NCBI GenBank assembly: GCA_025331565.1
Contig: JAFREQ010000064.1
Span: forward strand, 62,001-126,000
Source of the DNA: Holacanthus passer
Taxonomy: Eukaryota; Chordata; Actinopteri; Pomacanthidae
Direction of reading: 5' to 3'
DNA: 64,000 nucleotides
Position 1 is the first letter of the stretch. Every line of letters begins with the position of its first letter. Below the pieces are notes generated by a model, which was not told the origin of the DNA, made no database searches, and saw only the letters and a list, made by a program, of their open reading frames with translations. The position numbers and the translations under genes were made by a program. Positions 54,101 to 64,000 of this stretch are shown in pieces.

Positions 54101-57100
54101 GCTCAGCGACTCCACCTGCAACATCTGTCTCGCTTCTGTTATCTCATTTGTATAAAAAGTGTAAAAACTAAACTATGAAATAACTGTTGGCATTAGTTTG
54201 TGTGTTCAGCTGCGAGGAAACATCTGGAGAGATTGTGCAAAGACGGGAGGTGGAGAGTTAGAGATGAGGTGGAGGATGAAGGAGGAAAAAGTAAGAAGAA
54301 AGATTGAAAACATTATTGTCTAATTTGAGCAGGAAATGAGCAGCTTTATATATTTGTTACTGGATGTAAATATATTCAGAACGTATCTGTCTATGTGCAA
54401 TAATAATAATAACTTCCTCTAAGAAAGAAAGTGTTTCACTACAAAGAAATGAAGTTCTTCACATAAAAATGAATGAACATAAAAACATGGATAGCAGTAA
54501 AAATAAGACAGAGATGCAATAAAAACATGGATAGAATTTCATATGATGATATATGATATAAGATTGAGAATAAAACCCACCTGATAATAACAGGAAAAAT
54601 AAGTCCACTGTGTTTTTACGCTAACTAAATTTAATGTCTGCTCATCCCCATAAACACATAATAATACTCATAATACTCATGGAAATAATAAAAGTACTAC
54701 CGCTACTACTAACATTAATAATAATACCCTCATGCATTAAACATACAGTAGCATTTCTGCCTGCATGCATATTCATATTTCTGTGATATTTTGAGAGGGT
54801 TTCACCCCTGATTTCTCCGTGGAACCAAATCCAAGCTGACGTTGTCATAAAGCGTAGAAAGTGATGTCACTTATGTCAGAACATGACAAGTCTTAATTGT
54901 GCCCTAAATATAAAATGCTGCGAGCTTCATTCCCTGCAATAACACAGAGCAACAGCCACCAAAAGGGAGAGTGAAGAGCCTGAAGAGAGGTATTAAAAAT
55001 AATTGTCCGAAGCAGGAGAGTGGGCGTAAAATGTTAGATCAATAAGCGGATGTGAATGTGCTTACCTCACTGTTTAGGAAGCAGTAAAACACGGACACAA
55101 AGAAGCCCTGCGTGAGAGGAGGAGGGAGATAAAGACAAGAACAAACGATCAAAAAAGGAGGCCGTTCCCAACATCACCTGATCCTGTTTTAATCGCACAC
55201 AGCAGCTTATCACTCACATTCATTCACTCATCAGTCATGTTGCTGTCCACTCATCACAATTACTGTCTTTATATAAAACACACACCCACACACGGGCGAC
55301 ATTATTCTCTCTGAAAGCCTTCGGGATGTGATCGCGATCATACCTGGAAGGATTCCAGAAACGAGTTGAAATATATGAAGACGATTTGAGAGATCTCGTC
55401 TTCTCCCGGGTTGACGAAGAACAGCATGTAGGTGATTCCCAGGAGAGGAAGCAGAACCAGCGTGGCCTTCACAGCTTTCCTGCACGTGACGAGAGCCGTG
55501 ATCGGACGACATGACAGAGAGACTATTGTCTACAGGTAACACTGTGTTTCAGAGAGAGGCGACACCCCACTGACGGAGGGTGAACTAATGAAGGCGTTCA
55601 CATCCTGGAGGATGTGAAACGTTTTGTGTCTCTTGCAGCAGGTCACGTTACACGTACCTGTACTGGATCGTCTCCGACGTGGTCGACGCTCGCAGCTTGG
55701 TCATCAGGATTCTCACGATGTTGAAGAGGAAAATGAAATTGATCTGTGGGAAAGTCAAACAAAGCAACGTGAGACTCTGGAAACATCACGGCGTCCATTC
55801 ATGTCAGAGAGAGGTTGTTTCCTGTTCAGGTGTCGCTGCTCATGACGGGCTTCAGACAAACAGTGGAGGAGCCGCTCGCGTCCTGACAGCTGATTTATGG
55901 ACACTTTCATTATTCAGAAATAAAACAGCTTCTGGAACGATTCCAGTTAAGATTTGTTTGTGTTAATGTGTAGTTTTACTCAGGGTTATGTGTTGAAGTA
56001 TTTGTCATTTGTCAGGCAGCCGGGACAGATGATACTGGTCCATATCAAGAAACAGTTCAGCAAATATAACCTGTCGTTTTCTAATGTTATTATACAGTAA
56101 TGTGTAATAAATATATATACGATAATAAAATGAAGGCAACATTCTGCATAACAAGTATATTTACTCTTTAATCTTTAAGTACTTTTAACTGGTAACACAA
56201 CTGTTGTTTCAAAAGCTAAACTTGTAATGGAGTATTTTTACTTTTACTCACAACTAAAGGATCTGATTATTTCTTCCACCTCTCGTCAGCAGCAGGACGC
56301 TGGATGTGTGTTTAACTCAAAATAAACCAACATGTCACCTTGTGTTAACAGTATTTGCACAGTGAGACTCTATGTCACATCAGTTATATCAGGCTGCAGA
56401 TACAGATAAAACCTGTTCAGGAGCGTCGGCTCATTGTTGCCTTACCTTGTTCTCAAACACAGTTTCTTGATTATCTGAAGTGCTCCTTGAGATTGTGTTT
56501 CCACAATGTGATGAACGACAAAATCAATAGCTCATGCAATAGGTGTGAATGATGTAACATGGGAGCAAAAATAGCCGTAGGAATACTTTCCAGGGCCCGG
56601 TGACCCGACCTTGGCCTGAACAGATGCATGGCACTCTTTCAAGAAGCGTCCATCCCGCCGCTCCGCACTAACCCCTGCATTAGTGCTCACGTTAACATTT
56701 TCAATAACATCCTGTATTTATTCGTTACAGCAGCACATCCGTTCATCGCCGACATCGAAAGCCGGCAATGGAAAGTTCACAACCGCAGCAGCAGGAGACA
56801 CCACAAATATTCTGGTGACCTGACGATGATCCTGCAGGATCAAGTGCTGAGCAAAGAGATAAAAGCCTGTGAGAACTTGCTATTGAAAGCAAGAGTGGGG
56901 GATTTTTTTTTCTTTTTGCGAAAGAAGCAGAGAGATATTGAAGGAGGCAGATGTGCGCTTGAGGGGAGAGTAAGGCAGGAGAGACAGAAACATAAAGTGC
57001 CTCTTGGAGGGATGACTTTTTCAACTAAGGACAGAAGATAAGCGAATGTGCTGTTTGTGACGAGCACGGGAAGGTCAGTCCACCACTGGAGACCCAGCAG

Positions 57101-60100
57101 GGGGGAACGAGTCCAAACCGAGCGGAAAATCGTCCGATCGGGCTCAGCTCAGCGAGCGTGAGCCGTCCGAGTGCGAGGCCGCGTGTGGATGAGCACGGTG
57201 TTTTGGAAGCGCAGCCAGCAGGGAGTTACCGCGGTCCAGACGAGAGACGACTAAAGCTCGTACAAGGAGCCGAGCTGAGTCCCCAGATTATCTCCCAAAT
57301 CTGCAGGATCATTCACATGAGCCGCGCTGAAGGCCGAGAGTCGAGCGTCACACAGACACATCGCGCTGCTCTGAAGGCCGAGGGACGGAGCCCGCAGGCG
57401 TCCGACGTCCAGTTTAAGACGTTACGTTATCCGTCCTCTTTAAGGTTGAGCTGCTGAATGTGGACGCAGATGAGAGAGCTTTAGGTTAAAGTGAGGAAAC
57501 GAAATAAAAGCATGAAAAACTTCCCCTGAGAGGCTGGAAATGACCCAACGTTTGAGACAGAGACACAAACAAGACCGAACACATCCTTGGATTTCATTCT
57601 TCTTCCTCTTCACTGCAGAATGCAAATGATCGGCCGTATTTCATGCGACTTGCCAAAGTGCAGAGCAGATAAAGAGTTACTACCTTCACATTTATCTTCG
57701 CTAACGTGAAGAATGTGTGGAGGATTCCAACGTTTCACGCCTGCCAGGTATTTTAAAGACATAATGAAGACGAACTGTTTCGGCACGTTATGTAAAAGAG
57801 GCTCTGAGCTGAATACTGAAGGACAAATAAAAACAGACTCTCACCACCAACACGAGAATCATGGGACCTTGGTAGATGTAGTCGGTGTAAACGCCTGCTC
57901 GCTTCCCGAACCAGCACCTGAAACATCAACACAAGCCGTCAGTCGTGCTTCGGTCTAACAGGCAGATGGATTTATGTTGTAACTAATCCCCTCAAATATG
58001 TGTTGGAATTAATTCCTTAATTTGTGCTGAATGGTTTAAATCTAATTTTCCAGTCAGTTATTTATTCAAAATATGAATCATGGGCTTTAAGGAAGTTCAT
58101 TCAGAATGGTGTCCTTGTTTTCTTAGAACAAATGAAGCAAGTGTAAAGAAACTATTTCAAATTAAAATGTTGTTTCATTAGTTTTCTAGAAATTAGCGCC
58201 TCTAACATGAAATATATTGTCTTTATACTGTTTTGAATTGAGTATATTCTGTTTCATTTATGTTTCACACATCGTCCCAACTTTTTCGGAATCGTGGTCG
58301 TATGTTTACTGAGAGATGAGTCAAATTCCTTGGATGGTTTAAATCAACATTCGGTTCTCTGGTGAGTGTTTGGGGCAACATGATGGTGAATGTGAGTCGA
58401 TGAAGGAACATGTCACCCAGTGCAACAGTGGGATCTATCAGGCTTTGATAGACACAAACATTCATTGTTTGATTTGGTCTTTTTGTGGGATTTGTTGACA
58501 ATAACACAAACATGCAAAATATAATGAGCCTCATTTGTAAATTACAGACAAAAATTGCTTGATAAAAAGAACATTTTTGAAAAAGCTGAAAAAGGTGCAA
58601 GGAGCCTAAACACTGACTCGAGCACTAAACGATGCCAATCAACGTGAAAATGGCTGCAAGGGCGATGCGTAATTAAGAATATTGTACAATGCAAATGTGA
58701 TTAGAGCAAGTTATTCATGGACATTCATCTCCTTAATGCAACACAGTTTGACTTTGCCCTCGTCCTTTTATTACGGGGCAAAGAAAAAAAGAATATCTGA
58801 GAGTCGCAGCGAAGGCCTTACTTCTCGTTGTCGTAGTAGAGCTTCCCGATGGCCCAGGCCACGATGATGGGGAACGGTATACCTGCGAAGCAAACACACG
58901 AAAAAAGACAAAGTGACACATTCTTCTTTCATCTCTCTCTGCTATTCAGATCATCAAATACCACTCCAGGGATTTCACACTGCAATATGAAATCCTTGTC
59001 TTCTTTTTTTTTTTTTTTCCAGCGCAGCACCAGCCAAGTTCTGTCAAAAGCAATTGTTGCTGGTGTGCTGTGATCCTCAGATTCAAGCCAAGGCCTGTCA
59101 CCAGCTGAATATTCCTTTGTGAATGAAAGAAAAGCCGGACTCTGCTTGACGATAATGCAGAATGATCGCCTGGTTTACTGACTTATAGGAGCATAATAAA
59201 GCCGACAAACAGTCGTCACTTACATCTAAATGACACCAACGGGACCACGACGGCGCTGCCAGCTGCCACGTCACACACGTACAGTAACTCTGACGTCTCT
59301 GGAAACTCTCCACGTCATTAACAACATCATCAGTCTAATGTTAAACCTCAGGAAAATAAACTCTCGCAGCCTTGGACTCCTGGAAAAATGTAATTTGTCT
59401 TGTCGTCGTCTCCGAGCCGCTCTGCCTTAATAATAATTCTGCTCTTGAAACCTGAGTCAAAGCTAAGCGAAGCAAACAAAATGTGATCTTATTTATTTTT
59501 TCTCACAGCCGTTGTGAAATGTGCTGCCGTCTCGTCTTCACACGGAGGCTTCACGCTGCCCGGGGGGAAATGTAATCCAGCTGGCACAATACACCTAATC
59601 TCAACAGCACATAGTTTAGTTTGACAGTGTGAAACAGGGTGTTAGTGAACGCCACACCAATACGTTTCCCAGCTGCCACAAGAAATCCTGGTATCTCCAT
59701 CAAGCCTCCCATTGTTGGATGAATTTGTGTCCGACCTTCAGTTTGCTCTAAATACAATGAACCCAAAAGTGACTGGAGTTCGACAAACTTTTTGTGAATG
59801 CACTGACTGAGAGTTTAATAAAAAAAAAAGATATCAATCTCATGTTTGTACAACAATTATTCAGCTCGAGCCAGGAGGTGATTAGCCTAGCTTAGCATAA
59901 AGACTGGAAGCAGGGGGAAACAGCTAGCCTGGCACGTTGACGTCCCATGTTTCTCAAACCGACTGTTTTATTATTAAATGAATAGTTTGACATTTTGGGA
60001 ACTAAACATATCTTGCTGACAAATAAGATGTTAATACCTCTGTCATGTCCAAACAGAATGTTAATTATCGAGCTTCAGAGATCTTGGGAGAAGTATTTTT

Positions 60101-61204
60101 TTTACTTTGGGAACAACCAGGCTAGCAGTTTCCCCCTGCTTCCAGTCTTTATGCTAAGCTAAGCTAATTGCCTCCGGACTCTAACCCGACACTGACGTGA
60201 GAGCGGTATCAGTCTTCTCATCAAGACAACAAATACAGGTGTTCTATAAAATGTCTGACCTGTTTCTCCCAGGTTTTGGTTCTGTCATGATGTTAATTGT
60301 TTAATTGGAACCAGTTATTTCACTCACACCAGCCGATGCAGATGAACATCCACTTGCGCAGCTTGTCGGTGGAGTACGTGAGGACGATGGCGGTGTGGAG
60401 GTAGCAGCCCTCGCCGAACATCCAGAAGAAGTTGGTGGAGTGGAAATAGTTGAAGGAGGCGGTGACGAGGCGGCACCAAACCTGCAGGACGGACATTTGA
60501 CAGTTTGTCAATTTGTGATTAGGAAGTTGTTCCTCGTTGGTATTTCAGAAGAAGCTATATGTTTTAGTTTAATGCAAGAAACATGCTCTTTGTCATGACG
60601 TCCATGTTTATTGAACAGGATACAGGATATAAAGCAAAAACCTGTAAAAACGAGTGTATAAATACAACATGCATCAAATGCTGTGACCTTCACAGTCACC
60701 AGGTTTCAACCCAGAGAGAATCAAGCTGCTTCTCATTCGTCACTGTCAAAAACAGTTGACTAATAATTTCTTTCATGAAAGGACAATCGTGTTTAGTCGG
60801 CTAACACACAGGTTTGACACGAACACATATTTGTCACGAATGGCAGAAAATATTTGGAGGAAGAGGCTGATGATATTTTCAAAAACAGCTCATGTATTCA
60901 CTGTTTCATTTTTTAAAGAGGTTCAGTCTTTTTCTAAAACAGCCGCTCGCTGTCGTTTTCATCAAATGTTACTCAAACAGGAGGAGACGGTGCTTTTGTT
61001 GTGGACTATTTTCAGCAGCGGATTAATCCACATTTGGTGCTTGGTATGTTGGTGTATTTATCCCAGATCTTAGAGATACTCACCACGTTGCTCTCGTGCA
61101 CCTCGGGACTCATGGTCAGCTGCACGATGAACCAGGTGGCGTTCCTCAGGATGAAGGCGGTGATGAGGTTCCAGTGGATGATGTTTCGGAGGCAGCGGAT
61201 GCTC
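51049..61204 (-). CDS. crhr1: CRHR1 (corticotropin-releasing hormone receptor 1), 3' eight coding exons
   Basis: CRHR1 is a class B1 G-protein-coupled receptor for CRH and urocortins that acts mainly through Gs and starts the pituitary stress response. In transcript order the exons are 61084-61204, 60328-60481, 58822-58882, 57845-57917, 55658-55743, 55344-55479, 55066-55107 and 51049-51189: 814 nt, about 270 residues. They cover TM2 to TM7 and the tail. The CRHR1/CRHR2 distinction rests on [19 protein letters not shown] and the [17 protein letters not shown] tail, both closer to CRHR1; next to MAPT and KANSL1 this is the expected gene. The signal peptide, hormone-binding ectodomain and TM1 exons lie beyond 64,000. 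Confidence 0.95.
51190..55065 (-). other. CRHR1 last intron (3.9 kb)
   Basis: No exon found. Contains a fragment at about 52749-52830 of the repeat family also seen at 58201-58302, AT-rich tracts, and an AATAATAATA stretch near 54,400-54,720. Confidence 0.5.
52749..52830. mobile_element. Fragment of a repeat family shared with 58201-58302
   Basis: TTAAATATATCGTCTTTGTG followed by CTGTTTTTAATTGATTATAT is a diverged copy of the segment at 58201-58302. A typical teleost form has ATATTGTCTTTGTACTG, then a CAACGTCCCAACTTTTTTGG end; the end is missing here. Confidence 0.5.
55066..55107 (-). CDS. crhr1: CRHR1 42-nt exon, end of TM7
   Basis: 14 codons, phase 0-0: [14 protein letters not shown], identical to human. 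It forms the cytoplasmic half of TM7. Skipping the equivalent human exon gives the CRHR1d isoform, which lacks 14 residues of TM7. Confidence 0.97.
55344..55479 (-). CDS. crhr1: CRHR1 exon, TM6 to start of TM7
   Basis: 136 nt. Reads [20 protein letters not shown], then [13 protein letters not shown] and [12 protein letters not shown]. This is TM6, the third extracellular loop and the beginning of TM7. It differs from human mainly in the loop (human EDEVSRVV). Confidence 0.97.
55658..55743 (-). CDS. crhr1: CRHR1 exon, TM5 end and third intracellular loop
   Basis: 86 nt. Reads [20 protein letters not shown], then TTSETIQY plus a split Arg codon, identical to human. It carries the Gs-coupling third intracellular loop. 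Confidence 0.97.
55744..57844 (-). other. CRHR1 intron with an internal CpG-rich block
   Basis: 2.1 kb. 56070-56285 is an interspersed repeat fragment. 57080-57430 is CpG-rich (CCGTCCGAGTGCGAGGCCGC and similar), unlike the surrounding intron. No exon with CRHR1 similarity. Confidence 0.5.
56070..56285. mobile_element. Fragment of the TTCCACCACTG-ended repeat family
   Basis: TGTAATGGAGTATTTTTACT followed by ACTCACAACTAAAGGATCTG and ATTATTTCTTCCACC is the characteristic inner end of the family seen at 8669-9261 and 62316-62707. Confidence 0.6.
57845..57917 (-). CDS. crhr1: CRHR1 exon, second extracellular loop and TM5 start
   Basis: 73 nt, entering with the last base of a Lys codon. Reads [20 protein letters not shown], then LVLV. 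The loop Cys that pairs with TM3 is present. RAGVYTDY is the CRHR1 form (human RPGVYTDY); CRHR2 has EPGDLVDY. Confidence 0.96.
58201..58302. mobile_element. End of a teleost interspersed repeat
   Basis: AATATATTGTCTTTATACTG followed by a TTTGAATTGAGTATATTCTG segment and CGTCCCAACTTTTTCGGAAT is the terminal part of a repeat common in fish genomes, ending in CAACTTTTTYGGAATCG. It is in the CRHR1 intron between 57917 and 58822. Confidence 0.6.
58822..58882 (-). CDS. crhr1: CRHR1 exon, TM4
   Basis: 61 nt. Reads [19 protein letters not shown] plus a split Lys codon. The TGT codon spanning the junction gives GWCIPFP, where human CRHR1 has GWGVPFP and human CRHR2 GWCIPFP. Confidence 0.96.
58883..60327 (-). 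other. CRHR1 intron with a foldback element
   Basis: 1.4 kb. Its right part is the element at 59865-60240; the rest shows only a T-tract (59004-59019). Confidence 0.5.
59865..60240. mobile_element. Foldback repeat of the TTAGCTTAGCATAAAG family, copy 3
   Basis: Left arm AGCCTAGCTTAGCATAAAGA, then CTGGAAGCAGGGGGAAACAG (to about 59932), and right arm CAGTTTCCCCCTGCTTCCAG, then TCTTTATGCTAAGCTAAGCT (60119-60170), are inverted copies about 185 nt apart. This is the cleanest of the three copies. Confidence 0.8.
60328..60481 (-). CDS. crhr1: CRHR1 exon, TM3 to TM4 start
   Basis: 154 nt. Reads [20 protein letters not shown], then [20 protein letters not shown] and [11 protein letters not shown]. 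The class B GEGCYL motif at the bottom of TM3 and the disulfide Cys at its top are present. Confidence 0.97.
61084..61204 (-). CDS. crhr1: CRHR1 exon, first intracellular loop, TM2 and first extracellular loop
   Basis: 121 nt. Reads [20 protein letters not shown], then [20 protein letters not shown]; human has the same with Ser for Thr, Val for Ile and Gln for Glu. It begins with the last base of an Arg codon, so at least one upstream exon is missing from the window. Confidence 0.97.
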
Positions 61205-64000
61205 CTGTGAAGCAAACACAGAATAAACTCAAAGTTAAAAGCCTTTGCTTCTTTTTCAACATGTCTCCTGCGGCGCCTGAGAAAAAAATAGGATTTCACG
61301 CTGAGACGATGAAAGAAAAAATGTGTAATGCAAAAGCAAACGTGTGGGAAATATGAGAATGAAATCTCTCTTCCTCAACAGTGTTCTGGTGAATTTCAAA
61401 CAAAGACATTAGAGTCAGTATTTAGCTCTTCCTCAACTATGAGATCACCCTTAAAGTAAAACAGAAAAACAGAAAGTGAGGATGATAAATATAAATAATG
61501 AAGCGATGCAGCCTTAAAGTAACATTTCCCATCATCCCCCAGTGGCCCTCACCCCTAATATAACATGAAGCAACCATTCATTCCCACTGTTTGCACTCGT
61601 GTTTGTGTCACAGCCTGAAAGTCTGATGTTTTTTTAATGCTGTAAATAAATCGACCTTAGGATACAATTAAAAGTGCTTAGCTGCCTCAGAGCGAGCGGT
61701 CGAAAATAGCAGCGAGCGGACAGAGCGAAGCAGCCGGGTCAGCGCGGTGACGGCCTCGTTTGTTGTCACCAGCTGACGGCGTTATCGGCGAGCAGAGGCC
61801 GCTTCCTCCTCTGCCAGCCACGAATGACGTGATTCATTTTTTAGCACGCATCAATTCTTAATAGGTGTCACTTGCAGCGGCTTTGTGCTGACGAGGCAGA
61901 CTTTTCCATTGTGTTATTGCACCTTTTCACGTTTTTATTAACCTTTTACAGACGCCTCGTTAACAAACGAACAGCTACACAGAAGAAGACTGCAGCTCTG
62001 AATAATTAGAATGTAGTAAAAAAAAGCCTCCAGGGCAGAAAAACATATACATTTATGATTTATAAAGTGTGTCGTCCCACAAACAAGAAGCTAGTTTCCC
62101 ACCATGTTACTGGAGCTTCCATTAGTTGGACAAAGGCAGCGGCTGCGGTGCCAGAAGCGCAGCCAGGGAGGCGTATTCATTACTCTGTGTGACCTCACTT
62201 CCCCTGGCATCCCGCCGCCGGGGTCAGCAAGGCCTGATGGGTATTAATTAAGAGGGAAGACGCAGGGAAATGAATTAAAAATATACATTTTTCATGTTCT
62301 TATCCTCAGAGCTTTTACTTAATAAAACTACAGTGTAAAAATACTCTGGTGCAAGTAAAAGTCCTTCAATCTCTGGCTTAGTACAAAAGCATCAAAATAT
62401 ACTTAAAGTACCAAAAGTAAAAGTACTCATTGTGCAGAATGCCCTATTTCAGATCAATATATACAATATTACTGGATTATAATTACTGATGCATGAACAC
62501 GTTCATCACTTTAATGTTGCATCTGGTAAATGTGGAGCTGATTTAAATCACTTTATTAACTGGTGGCTACATTTATCTTTAATAACACATCAGAATTAGT
62601 TGATTTATATGTTGTGTTAATAACTGAAGCTGTCAAATAAGTGTAGTTAGGAAATACTCAAATAAAGTACATCAAATTGAGGAAATGTCCTTGGTTACTT
62701 TCCACCAGATCAGAAACAGATAAAGAACTATTTGAATGAAATTTAAAATTTGAAAGAAATTAGTGACATTAAAAAAGCTATAAAAAAGATAACAATAACC
62801 ATCGATTATATACTTACTATTTACACTATATAAGTATTGGAATGAATAATAAGTACAATATACATGTTTTTTTCTACCATGTAGCTTATAATATAATGAT
62901 ATAACAGCACAATCATTCATTATTATTCTCACATACATCTCTACTTAGATGACATGTATAACAAAGCATTTTTAAGTAGATTTTATTTTCTCCTTCTTTG
63001 CTCAGAGCTACGAACATAAAGCATCCGATCAAATGTGATTTGAAGTGAACGTGTTATGAATCTGTCTTTGTTGACTTGTGCAGCCGCTGCAGCGATGTCA
63101 CAGTTCAAAGGTCAGCGTTTGGATTTCCGCTGCTGAAAACTATGTTTACACTCCCCAAAGAGACGGACTGCCGTCTAATTTATTAATGTCTTCCTCTTCC
63201 TGATCTGACAGCGCAGGTGAGGCAGGTGTGGGCGAAGGTGAGCGCTGGGACGCAGGTAGAAAATTGATGCTGTTGCCCTCGTGCTCGCTAACACATGATG
63301 GCCTGGAAAAATTAATCAAACTCATCTCAAAATTTCACCCTAACTCTAAAGAGAGGTGATATTCGGAGCTTCCAGAGTGAAAGTAAAGTGAAGCGCTTCA
63401 AGGCTTGAATGGAAGTATCTGGAAAATATGATTAAAAGCCAAAAGGTGGAGAAAAATAAAGTCCTGGAAGTGTTTATGAATCACTGGATGTCGATGCTGA
63501 TTCAAAATGTTTCCAGTTAAAAAGCTGTTGATGGTTTTTCTCAGCGCGTCACCATTTAACCAGGAAGTAACAACGATCAGCAACACTTTGAGTCAGCAGC
63601 GAGCTCCAGCTGGTCACTGACCACTGAGCACGCTCAGTGTGATATGTCAAACATTTGGCCTGCTGAACGTCTCTACTGACTTTCCCATCATGCATTTTAA
63701 TAAGAAACATCCAAACACAGAGCCTAAAGTACTCTGACATGCTCCACTGATGAAATCCAATATCTGTGCAATTATATTTATACACAGTGGATTTTTTATA
63801 CCTCTTACTTCGTAGTGTAGCCCTGCAGACCAAGTGTGATTCACAGTCATGGTGCAATCATCCATCATATCTGTATGAATCAAAGGTGAATATTGTCTTT
63901 ATTTTTATTTTCCTTCTTTACCTTCTGCTTTTTGAATCATGAGCTGCTGTAACAAGTGATTCTCCTCAATTTGGGATCAATAAAAGTACAAATTGCAAAT
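61205..64000 (-). other. CRHR1 intron running off the window
   Basis: 2.8 kb in which I could not find the TM1 or ectodomain exons. Contains a repeat element at 62316-62707. Open frames on both strands look like chance. Confidence 0.55.
62316..62707. mobile_element. TTCCACCAG-ended repeat family, longest uninterrupted copy
   Basis: Runs from AAAACTACAGTGTAAAAATA through CAAAAGTAAAAGTACTCATT and ATTACTGATGCATGAACACG to GGTTACTTTCCACCAG at 62707. This matches, with divergence, a widespread teleost repeat with the same order of phrases. No coding capacity is visible. Confidence 0.7.

Noticed and set aside
57158..57457. 99-codon open frame in the CpG-rich CRHR1 intron block
   Set aside because: CpG-rich DNA has few stop codons by chance; no homology, splice or start context supports a protein.

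Overview
This is vertebrate nuclear DNA, almost certainly from a teleost and probably a percomorph fish. Genes are split into short exons with GT-AG boundaries, there are CA/TG microsatellites, and several interspersed repeat families look like those common in percomorph genomes. No bacterial operons, CRISPR arrays, tRNA or rRNA genes were seen. Most long open frames are chance frames in introns; the real genes were found by translating short exons, checking splice sites and phase, and comparing with remembered vertebrate proteins.

Layout. (1) About 1-15,290, plus strand: MAPT (tau), truncated at its 5' end by the window. It has acidic N-terminal cassette exons, a 768-nt exon-4A-like exon, a basic proline-rich region, six intact microtubule-binding repeats, one dead repeat exon, an optional alternative C-terminal exon, the conserved tail and a 3' UTR of about 2.8 kb. 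(2) About 15,480-39,950, minus strand: KANSL1, the scaffold of the NSL histone acetyltransferase complex, with a complete coding sequence in 14 exons predicting 1,107 residues. Its promoter lies in a CpG-rich block near 39.5-39.9 kb, and a second promoter/first exon is likely near 43.1 kb. (3) About 43.2-51.0 kb: intergenic DNA, part of which may be the CRHR1 3' UTR. (4) 51,049-61,204, minus strand: the last eight coding exons of CRHR1, a class B receptor for corticotropin-releasing hormone. Its ectodomain and TM1 exons lie beyond the right edge.

The three genes are those of human 17q21.31. MAPT and KANSL1 are tail to tail, as in mammals, with only about 190 bp between the predicted poly(A) sites. 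CRHR1 lies on the far side of KANSL1, whereas in human it is next to MAPT. The three proteins have unrelated jobs: axonal microtubules, chromatin acetylation and stress-hormone signalling. They share a conserved neighbourhood, not a pathway.

I found no wholly new system. The observations most worth following are the tau repeat expansion with a decayed repeat exon, a frame conflict in an extra tau C-terminal exon, loss of known tau modification sites, a roughly (TG)25 tract against a KANSL1 3' splice site, a 12-bp palindrome repeated at the two KANSL1 promoter regions, and the changed gene order.
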